The position numbers and the translations under genes were made by a program. This document shows positions 57,759 to 64,000 of a DNA stretch of 64,000 nucleotides, piece after piece. The stretch comes from RPQJ01 sp963700045 (GTDB lineage Bacteria; Pseudomonadota; Gammaproteobacteria; Steroidobacterales; Steroidobacteraceae), in assembly GCA_963700045.1 (NCBI GenBank), contig CAVOWK010000045.1, positions 1 through 64,000 on the forward strand. The letters are read 5' to 3'. The stretch's first letter is position 1. Each line of letters opens with the position of its first letter. The notes under the pieces are model-generated. The model was given only the letters and a program-made list of their open reading frames with translations. It had not been told where the DNA came from and made no database searches.

Positions 57759-59894
57759 ATGAGCACCAATTCGTTCACCACGCGCCGCGACTTCCTCAAA
57801 GGTTCAGCGGTGACCACCGGCGCGCTCGTCATCGGGTTCACGCTGCCTGTGTCGTCCAGATTCGCACAGGCTGCTGCCGCCGCAACGCCAGGTCCTGCAG
57901 CCGGCTTTGCACCCAATGCCTTCCTGCGCATCGCCCCGGACGGACAGGTCACGGTCATCTGCGGCCTGTCCGAGATGGGCCAGGGCGTGCACATGGGCAT
58001 TGCCTCGCTGGTCGCCGAGGAACTCGACGCCGACTGGAAGAGCGTCAAGCTCGAGCAGGCGCCGGTGGACAAGGCGTACAACAATCCGTTGTTCGGCATG
58101 CAGGCCACGGGCGGCTCGACCGCGATCCGCGGTCACTACGAGCCGATGCGCAAGGCGGGCGCGGCAGCGCGCGAAATGCTGGTCGCCGCGGCCGCCGGGC
58201 GATGGGGCGTCGACGCCGCCGCGTGCCGCACACGGGACGGTCGCGTCGTGGGCCCCGACGGCAAGTCGGCCGGTTATGGCGAGCTCGTTGCGGCCGCCTC
58301 GAAACTGCCGGTGCCGCAGAATCCGAGCCTCAAGGACCCGAAGGATTTCCGGATTCTCGGCAAGGGCCTGACCCGCATCGACACACCGGCCAAGGTCGAC
58401 GGCAGCGCGGGCTTCGGCATCGACGTCAAGGTGCCGGGACTGCTCACGGCGGTCATGGTGCACGCACCGGTGCCCGGCGCGACGATCGTATCGGTCGACG
58501 ATGTCGCTGCCAAGGCGATCCCGGGCGTGCGGCAGATCGTGCGGATTCCGCAAGGCGTCGCGGTGCTGGCCGATGGTTACTGGACCGCCTTGAAGGGCCG
58601 CGACGCACTGGTCGTGAAATGGGACGATGGCGCGCTGGGTTCGTTGTCTTCCGACGGCATCTCGAAACTCCTGGCCGACGCGACGACCAAGCCTGGCGCA
58701 GTCGCACGCAACGAGGGCGACGTGAGCGTCGCCGTCGCGAAGACGATCGAGGCCGTCTACGAAGCCCCCTATCTCGCACATGCCTGCATGGAGCCCATGA
58801 ACTGCACGGCCTGGGTGCGCGCAGGAGAGGCCGAAGTGTGGGCGCCGACGCAGGGGCCGGGCCCGCACCAAGGGATCGTCGCGCAGTTGACGGGGCTGGC
58901 GCCCGAGAAAGTGCAGGTGCACACGACCTACCTCGGCGGTGGCTTCGGCCGCCGCTTCGCGCCGGACTTCATCATCGCCGCCACACTGCTGGCCAAAGCG
59001 GCCGGGGTACCGGTGAAACTCGTCTATACGCGCGAGGACGACATGCGCGCGTGGTTCTATCGACCCGCATCGGTCACGCGATTCACGGCCGGTCTCGACG
59101 CGGCTGGCAATCCGGTGTCGCTCACTGCACGCGTCGCGTCGCCGGCACTGTCGATTGCCGCCGGATTCGCGACCGAACTGCCGAAAGGCATCGACGAAGC
59201 CGCGGTCGAAGGCATCGCCGACATGCTGTACGCGTTCCCCAACCTGCGCGTGGAATACGCGCGGACGGAGCCGGGCATCCCGCCCTGGTTCTGGCGCTCG
59301 GTCGGCCATTCGCAGAACGTCTATTTCATCGAAGCGTTCATCGACGAAATTGCGGCGGCCGCCGGCAAGGACCCCGTCGAATTCCGCCGTTCGCTGCTGT
59401 CCAAGCAGCCGCGCCTGCGCGGCGTGCTGGATCTGGCGGCGCAGAAAGCCGGCTGGGGCTCGCCCCTGCCGCAAGGCGTCCATCGTGGCGTGGCGATCAC
59501 GACCTGCTTCGGCAGTTTCGTCGCACAAGTCGCAGAGGTCTCGATGGATGCGAACGGCAAGCCGCGAGTGCAGCGTATCGTCGCGGCCGTGGACTGCGGA
59601 CGCACGGTGAATCCGGACGTGATTCACCGGCAGGTCGAAGGCGCGATTGTCTACGGCCTCAGCGCCGCATTGCACGAGAAGATCACGTTCAGGAACGGGC
59701 GCGTCGAGCAGTCGAATTTCGACGACTACCCGATGCTGCGCATGGATGAGATGCCCAAGGTCGAAGTCCACATCGTGCCGAGCACGGAGGCCCCGGGCGG
59801 CATCGGTGAACCGGGCCTCCCACCTGCCACGCCTGCGGTCATCAACGCGATCTTCGCGGCGACCGGCAAGCGGGTCAGGACGCTGCCGATCTAG
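57759..59894 (+). CDS. iorB: Isoquinoline 1-oxidoreductase-type molybdopterin subunit (Tat-exported)
   Basis: A 711-residue catalytic subunit. The N terminus is a twin-arginine signal (TRRDFLKGSA, Arg9-Arg10), so the complex is exported folded to the periplasm. The molybdopterin-binding region includes MQATGGSTAIRGHYEPMR and YLGGGFGRRFAPDF, and the catalytic Glu is Glu684 in GGIGEPGLPP. This layout fits the IorB/aldehyde-dehydrogenase-type two-subunit hydroxylases that lack an FAD subunit. The stop overlaps the stop of the convergent HNH gene (CTAG). XdhC-MocA for cofactor loading is divergent nearby. Confidence 0.92.
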   Translation: MSTNSFTTRRDFLKGSAVTTGALVIGFTLPVSSRFAQAAAAATPGPAAGFAPNAFLRIAPDGQVTVICGLSEMGQGVHMGIASLVAEELDADWKSVKLEQAPVDKAYNNPLFGMQATGGSTAIRGHYEPMRKAGAAAREMLVAAAAGRWGVDAAACRTRDGRVVGPDGKSAGYGELVAAASKLPVPQNPSLKDPKDFRILGKGLTRIDTPAKVDGSAGFGIDVKVPGLLTAVMVHAPVPGATIVSVDDVAAKAIPGVRQIVRIPQGVAVLADGYWTALKGRDALVVKWDDGALGSLSSDGISKLLADATTKPGAVARNEGDVSVAVAKTIEAVYEAPYLAHACMEPMNCTAWVRAGEAEVWAPTQGPGPHQGIVAQLTGLAPEKVQVHTTYLGGGFGRRFAPDFIIAATLLAKAAGVPVKLVYTREDDMRAWFYRPASVTRFTAGLDAAGNPVSLTARVASPALSIAAGFATELPKGIDEAAVEGIADMLYAFPNLRVEYARTEPGIPPWFWRSVGHSQNVYFIEAFIDEIAAAAGKDPVEFRRSLLSKQPRLRGVLDLAAQKAGWGSPLPQGVHRGVAITTCFGSFVAQVAEVSMDANGKPRVQRIVAAVDCGRTVNPDVIHRQVEGAIVYGLSAALHEKITFRNGRVEQSNFDDYPMLRMDEMPKVEVHIVPSTEAPGGIGEPGLPPATPAVINAIFAATGKRVRTLPI

Positions 59895-60268
59895 GACTTC
59901 TTCAGCAGGGACGCCAGGTCCGCAAACGGTGAGTGAGTCACGCCCGGTGCGCGATCAGCCTCGCGCAGCGCGGTGCCACCCTGATCGACGTAGCGCTGGT
60001 GCTCGTTGTCGTGGCAGTAGAGACAGAGCAGCTCCCAGTTGCTGCCGTCGGGCGGGTTGTGATCGTGGTCGTGGTTCTTGTGATGGACCGTGAGTTCGTG
60101 GACGTTGGAATGCTCGAACTCTCGCGCACAGCGGCCACAGATCCACGGGAACAGCTTCAGTGCCTGGGCGCGGTACCCCTGCTCGCGCTGGTCACGTGCG
60201 CGGCGCGCGTCGGCGACCACGCGATCGAGTCGGCCAAGGTCGGGAGTCACGCGCTTGCGGGTCGTCAT
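59891..60268 (-). CDS. HNH endonuclease-family protein (YajD-like)
   Basis: A 125-residue protein with two zinc-binding Cys pairs (ICGRCARE and CLYCHD) and the HNH core (LTVHHKNHDHDHNPPDG). The YajD family is common in proteobacteria; some HNH proteins cut DNA, but the role of this one is unknown. The start is the ATG at 60268. It shares the four bases CTAG with the iorB stop. Confidence 0.87.
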   Translation of the reverse strand: MTTRKRVTPDLGRLDRVVADARRARDQREQGYRAQALKLFPWICGRCAREFEHSNVHELTVHHKNHDHDHNPPDGSNWELLCLYCHDNEHQRYVDQGGTALREADRAPGVTHSPFADLASLLKKS

Positions 60269-60446
60269 GCACCGATTGTGCTCACGCACGGCCGGATAGG
60301 AAAGGGCGGCGACGCCGGCCAGGCAGGCGAAGACGCCCGGGGAACCTCTTACTTGTACGGATTTTTATGTCCCGGCCATCGGTGTACATTGTCACCGAGG
60401 CGCGACCCAAACCGCGCATTTGAGTCAATGCCAGGAGGTAGGACTC

Positions 60447-60752
60447 ATGGATACCAACACCAGTACTGAACGACTCATGGCTGATTTACAGGCTGTCGTC
60501 CGCGACACCGAGAATCTGCTGAAGGCCACGGCTGGCGATGCCAGCGAACGCGCTGCCAAGGCACGTGCGCACGCGGAAGAGTCCCTGCACAAGGCTCGGG
60601 CCCGCATGAGTGAACTGGAACACGATCTTGCGGCCCGTACGCGGGAAGCCGCCCACAAGACCAACGCTTATGTCCACGACAACCCATGGCCGTCGATCGG
60701 GGTGGCCGCGGCTGTCGGACTCCTGGTCGGACTGCTGATCAGCCGGCGCTGA
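60447..60752 (+). CDS. DUF883/YqjD-ElaB-type ribosome-tethering membrane protein
   Basis: A 101-residue protein with a long helix (residues about 8-70) and a C-terminal transmembrane anchor with NPWPSIGVAAAVGLLVGLLI. YqjD and ElaB are inner-membrane proteins expressed in stationary phase; YqjD binds ribosomes. AGGAGGT (60433-60439) is a strong ribosome site ahead of the ATG at 60447. It begins the yqjD-yqjE-yqjK-like unit. Confidence 0.88.
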   Translation: MDTNTSTERLMADLQAVVRDTENLLKATAGDASERAAKARAHAEESLHKARARMSELEHDLAARTREAAHKTNAYVHDNPWPSIGVAAAVGLLVGLLISRR

Positions 60753-60780
60753 ACGCGTCCGGCTGCGAGCGAGCACGGCG

Positions 60781-61185
60781 ATGGACGATTCCGACACATC
60801 CAGAAGATCGGCTGGCGGGCTGCTCGATTCCCTGCGCGCGTTGCTTACAACGCTCGTGGCGATGGCACACACGCGCGTCGAGCTGTTCGGCACCGAGATC
60901 GAGGAAGAAGTACGTCGTGTCGTCGCGCTCCTGCTGGGAGGATTGGCCGTGCTCACGCTTGCGAGCCTGGCGCTGCTGTTCAGCGGCCTCGTGGTGATCG
61001 CAGCTTACTGGGACACGCACCGCCTGGCCGCCACAGTGGGCGTGGCCATCGGCTTCTTCGTTCTCACCGCGGTGTCGTATCTTGCAGTACGCGCCCGAAC
61101 GCGGCGACGGTCCCGCCTGCTGGCGTCGACCCTCGACGAGCTCGAACGCGATTTGGAGCTGCTGGACAAGCAGGTCTCGCGATGA
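60781..61185 (+). CDS. YqjE-type phage-holin-superfamily membrane protein
   Basis: A 134-residue protein with two central transmembrane helices (VALLLGGLAVLTLASLALLF and an ATVGVAIGFFVLTAVSYLAV region). It matches the YqjE/phage holin family fold, but it is a housekeeping protein next to YqjD, not a lysis gene. The end overlaps the next start (ATGA). Confidence 0.85.
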   Translation: MDDSDTSRRSAGGLLDSLRALLTTLVAMAHTRVELFGTEIEEEVRRVVALLLGGLAVLTLASLALLFSGLVVIAAYWDTHRLAATVGVAIGFFVLTAVSYLAVRARTRRRSRLLASTLDELERDLELLDKQVSR

Positions 61186-61475
61186 GCCGGAGACAGGAAC
61201 TGGCTGCCAAGCGAGCCATGCTCGTGGCGCGCAGCGAGTTGCAACGGCGGGATCTCGCGATCAGCACGGGCGACGTCGCCTATTCGCTGCGCAAGGTCGA
61301 TGCGGCCGTCAGTGTCGCGCGACGGGCTGCGACGCATCCGCTGCTGCTCGCTGGCGCGGTTGCCGCCGTCGTCGTCGTCATCCGGCCACGCCGACTGTTG
61401 CAGGGACTCACCTTGGGACTGTCGGCCGCCGTGGCCGTGCAACGCGCTTCGGCACTGCTGCGCACTGGCACTTAG
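61182..61475 (+). CDS. YqjK-like small protein
   Basis: A 97-residue protein with basic N terminus (MSRRQELAAKRAMLVARSEL) and a hydrophobic C-terminal half (ALLAGAVAAVVVVIRP-like). YqjK sits third in the yqjDEK operon in proteobacteria; role unknown. It overlaps the YqjE gene by four bases. Confidence 0.82.
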   Translation: MSRRQELAAKRAMLVARSELQRRDLAISTGDVAYSLRKVDAAVSVARRAATHPLLLAGAVAAVVVVIRPRRLLQGLTLGLSAAVAVQRASALLRTGT

Positions 61476-61476
61476 G

Positions 61477-62172
61477 TCACGACGGCGGCTCGAGCCGCTT
61501 GTGCAGCGCCCGCAAGGCAAGCAGGCTCAGCGAAGCGCCAATGAAGCCAACCGCCACCAGCCACCCGATGTGGCGATGGGCCACACCATCGCCGAGCACG
61601 ACGGCGCCAATCGCGTATGGCAGTTCTGCCATGGCCAGCGCCGGGAGATACGTGCGGATGCGCACGCCGAGATAGCCGCAAAGGTAGCCAGGTATCTCCG
61701 AAGGCAATGCGAGACACAGCAGCAAGACCAACGCGAACGTGACGTCACCCGGGGCTCTTTGCAGATAGAAGTCGATCTTGTTGGAAGTCCTGGGCACATC
61801 CCCCCGCGGTCTGCGCAACCCGCGACCGATCGCATAGGTACAGATCCCACCCAGCAACCAGCCCAGCCACAGCAATACCAAGGTGACCGTCGTGCCCCAG
61901 GTGTACACCGCCGCCGGCAACAGCAGCGCGCTGGAAAAGAAAGCGAGAATGGCGGACAAGGCAGCGAACACAACGAACGCGACGGCGCCAAGGCGAGGAT
62001 GCGCGGCAATGCTCGGTTCAGCGGCGGACAGTGCCCGCTGCAGACTTTCGTACACCGCATCGAAAGACAACAGGAGCGCGACTGATACGCAGATCAGCAC
62101 GACGGCAACGGCACGACCCCAGCTGCGAGCATGCAGTCCGGGGCGAGCGGTGACATCCGGCGGCTCGATCAT
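61477..62172 (-). CDS. TVP38/TMEM64-family membrane protein (VTT domain)
   Basis: A 231-residue protein with about six hydrophobic segments. The VTT/DedA-related core contains AALSAILAFFSSALLLPAAV, WLGWLLGGICTYAIGRGLRR and LLCLALPSEIPGYLCGYLGV. The DedA superfamily is linked to membrane lipid scrambling and envelope homeostasis. It is convergent with the yqjDEK unit and is separated from it by one base. Confidence 0.87.
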   Translation of the reverse strand: MIEPPDVTARPGLHARSWGRAVAVVLICVSVALLLSFDAVYESLQRALSAAEPSIAAHPRLGAVAFVVFAALSAILAFFSSALLLPAAVYTWGTTVTLVLLWLGWLLGGICTYAIGRGLRRPRGDVPRTSNKIDFYLQRAPGDVTFALVLLLCLALPSEIPGYLCGYLGVRIRTYLPALAMAELPYAIGAVVLGDGVAHRHIGWLVAVGFIGASLSLLALRALHKRLEPPS

Positions 62173-62617
62173 TGGTTCCTGACTATCAGCGGAGGTGGGA
62201 CTCGTGCCAGGGCATTCCCGACCCGAGTCGCCCTCCGCGTAGCCTCCTTACGACCCCACGTTAGCAGGCGCGCACATGCGTGCGGTGTCGGAAGTTGCGT
62301 ACGCCGTTCGGCAAGGTAGCAGGCTTGGTCATTGAAAGCCGGCGAACGTTACGGTCCTGGACCGGCCCGCGCTGGAACGGCTGAGTTGCGAGTGCTACGC
62401 GGTGGTCAGGAGAGAAACCGATCGCCTGCTCCCGTACCCTCGAGTCGAGCCAGGGCCCGCGAGTTCCACCGCCTGACATAAGGCTCAAGTCGAGATCCGC
62501 CGCTTCCGTTCGGCAGCGTACAGAGAGCACCGGCGCAGTGGCCCATAAATGTCGGGCTGACCGACGGCCTCTCCTGCGGGGGTGATCGCACCAGCGCCAC
62601 AGAGGCACCCGATCCTC
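62173..62617. other. 445-base non-coding stretch
   Basis: Between the VTT gene and the sorbosone-dehydrogenase-like gene, both of which are transcribed away from it. I see no convincing reading frame, RNA or repeat here. Both flanking promoters should lie inside it, but none matches well enough to annotate. Slightly lower GC than flanking genes. Confidence 0.6.
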
Positions 62618-63961
62618 ATGTTCAAGCTCAAGTTCCGTCCTGTAGTCGCATCAATACTCCTGCTCGGTCTCGCCGGCTGTGACCACTGGGCGACCTTGCC
62701 GGAGAGCGCCGGCTTCGGTCCGGCGCCGACGTTGCCGCCGCCGCACCCGACACTCATACCGACGGTGCAGATCGCTCCGGCAAAAGGCTGGCCCTCCGGC
62801 GCGACGCCCGTGGCGGCAGCCGGGCTGGTGGTGACTCCCTACGCGGCAGGCCTCGATCACCCCCGCTGGCTGCATGTGCTGCCGAACGGCGACGTTCTCG
62901 TTGCGGAAAGCAATGGTCCGTCCCGCCCGGATGACGCGCGCGGCATCAAGGGCTGGGTGGCGAGCCGGATCATGGAGCAGGCCGGTGCGACTGTGCCAAG
63001 CGCCAACCGAATCACGTTGCTGCGCGACACCGACGGGGACGGTACTGCGGACTTTCGATCCGAATTGCTGAGGGACCTGAATTCACCGTTCGGCATGGCA
63101 CTCGTGGGCAACAAGCTCTATGTCGCCAACACCGATGCAGTCATGCGCTTTCCCTACGAAGCGGGCGATACGCAGATCAGCGTACCGGGCGTCAAGATCG
63201 TCAGTCTGCCGGCAGGCACGATCAACCATCACTGGACCCGCAACATCATTGCCAGCCACGATGGCTCGCGTCTCTACGTGACGGTCGGCTCGAACAGCAA
63301 CGTAGGCGAGAACGGCATGGAGAACGAAGCCAATCGAGCCGCGATCCTGGAGGTGAATCTCGCAACCGGCAGCTGGCGTCCGTTCGCCACCGGGCTGCGC
63401 AACCCAAACGGGTTGGACTGGGAACCACGCACAGGAGCGCTGTGGACCACCGTCAATGAACGCGATGAGCTTGGCAGCGACCTCGTGCCCGACTTCATGA
63501 CCGCGGTGCGGGATGGCGCCTTCTACGGGTGGCCATACAGTTATCACGGTCCTCACGTCGACACGCGGGTGAAGCCCCAGCGCCCCGACCTGGTCGCTCG
63601 CGCCGTCGCACCGGACTATGCGCTCGGCGCGCATACCGCGTCGCTCGGGCTGGCGTTCTATCGCGGCACTTTATTGCCGCAGCACTATTCCGGCGGGGCG
63701 TTCATCGGCCAGCACGGCTCCTGGAATCGGCAGCCGCGGAGCGGCTACAAAGTCATATTCGTGGCCTTCGCCGACGGACATCCCGTTGGCGCTCCCGAGG
63801 ACGTCCTGACCGGATTCGTCGATGCGAAGGGCAATGCCCTGGGTCGTCCAGTCGGCGTGGCGGTCGACCGGGCAGGCGCCCTGCTCGTCGCGGACGACGT
63901 TGGCAATGTCGTATGGCGCGTCCAGCCGGAGGCGCCGGCTCGGCGCCGAGGGTGGAAATGA
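62618..63961 (+). CDS. PQQ-dependent sugar/L-sorbosone dehydrogenase-like lipoprotein
   Basis: A 447-residue secreted protein. A lipoprotein signal (VASILLLGLAGC) is followed by a six-bladed beta-propeller of the soluble glucose dehydrogenase/L-sorbosone dehydrogenase type: YAAGLDHPRWLHVLPNGDVL, FGMALVGNKLYVANTD, NHHWTRNIIASHDGSRLYV, GLRNPNGLDWEP and FIGQHGSWNR. Enzymes of this class oxidise sugars with PQQ, but PQQ dependence is not shown by sequence alone. The ATG at 62618 is chosen because it begins the signal peptide. The next gene starts 4 bases before its stop (ATGA). Confidence 0.87.
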   Translation: MFKLKFRPVVASILLLGLAGCDHWATLPESAGFGPAPTLPPPHPTLIPTVQIAPAKGWPSGATPVAAAGLVVTPYAAGLDHPRWLHVLPNGDVLVAESNGPSRPDDARGIKGWVASRIMEQAGATVPSANRITLLRDTDGDGTADFRSELLRDLNSPFGMALVGNKLYVANTDAVMRFPYEAGDTQISVPGVKIVSLPAGTINHHWTRNIIASHDGSRLYVTVGSNSNVGENGMENEANRAAILEVNLATGSWRPFATGLRNPNGLDWEPRTGALWTTVNERDELGSDLVPDFMTAVRDGAFYGWPYSYHGPHVDTRVKPQRPDLVARAVAPDYALGAHTASLGLAFYRGTLLPQHYSGGAFIGQHGSWNRQPRSGYKVIFVAFADGHPVGAPEDVLTGFVDAKGNALGRPVGVAVDRAGALLVADDVGNVVWRVQPEAPARRRGWK

Positions 63962-64000
63962 GCGCAAGGGTCTGGCAAGCCACGATTGCAGCACTTCTAC
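63958..64000 (+). CDS. Start of the next gene (truncated by window end)
   Basis: An ATG overlaps the preceding stop (ATGA) and opens a frame MSARVWQATIAALL that runs off the window. The first 14 residues look like the start of a signal peptide or membrane helix. Too little is visible to name it; the overlap suggests it belongs to the same operon. Confidence 0.5.
   Translation, partial: MSARVWQATIAALL

Noticed and set aside
60781..61185. Holin gene as sign of a prophage
   Set aside because: It lies in the conserved yqjD-yqjE-yqjK order, with no lysis, capsid or integrase gene nearby.

Overview
The window is a 64 kb, GC-rich (mostly G/C third positions) chromosomal segment from a proteobacterium. 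It is most likely a gammaproteobacterium of the Xanthomonadales/Nevskiales/Steroidobacter type. I infer this from the gene mix: CrbS/CrbR-type two-component system, DcaP-type porin, wax-ester synthase, IorA/IorB hydroxylase, paired amidohydrolases, an ECF sigma factor next to a Ser/Thr kinase, and yqjD-yqjE-yqjK. Nothing marks it as plasmid, prophage or integrative element. No rRNA, tRNA, CRISPR array or insertion sequence was seen.

Layout. 1-3070: end of a DUF748/AsmA-like gene, then tesB and ferredoxin-NADP reductase on the minus strand. 3226-12500: a denitrification island on the plus strand: hemN, a c-type cytochrome, quinol-dependent NO reductase norZ, nnrS, a SirB-family membrane protein, a Dnr-type Crp/Fnr regulator, and nirS (cytochrome cd1 nitrite reductase), closed by a clear terminator. 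Four near-identical palindromes, TTGAC-N4-(A/G)TCAA, lie upstream of hemN, norZ, nirS, and between a divergent TonB receptor and an outer-membrane channel gene (15.7 kb). They look like one NO/low-oxygen regulon controlled by the regulator encoded inside the island. 12.5-22.2 kb: aldo/keto reductase, TonB receptor, outer-membrane protein, metY-type sulfhydrylase, S41 peptidase lipoprotein, TrmA-like RNA methyltransferase, threonine dehydratase. 22.2-28.8 kb: DUF1295 enzyme, CrbS-like transporter/kinase, CrbR-like regulator and a porin. 28.8-32.6 kb: a fused kinase-PEGA-SUMF1-hydrolase gene beside its ECF sigma factor. 32.7-44 kb: ScyD-like protein, flavin monooxygenase, MATE exporter, hemolysin III, hemG, SDR, wax-ester synthase with a Lys-rich repeat tail, and pyruvate phosphate dikinase. 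44-53 kb: AtoE transporter, two amidohydrolases (the second without metal ligands), and an ABC exporter operon. 53-64 kb: fhs, an XdhC-MocA fusion divergent from iorA-iorB, HNH nuclease, yqjDEK-like operon, VTT protein, and a sorbosone-dehydrogenase-like lipoprotein.

Working together, HemN supplies heme without oxygen for the heme-rich NirS, NorZ and the cytochrome. NirS makes NO, NorZ removes it from the quinol pool, NnrS is a known NO-stress companion, and the Dnr-type regulator senses NO and drives the set. The d1-heme biosynthesis genes are not in the window.

Quality warning: many genes (especially 10.8-18.6 kb and 28.4-36.1 kb) are broken by single-base insertions or deletions, nearly always in short G/C runs, while the protein sequence reads on in the next frame with catalytic motifs kept. 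I read these as uncorrected sequencing errors rather than pseudogenes, and give each such gene as one feature spanning all frames.
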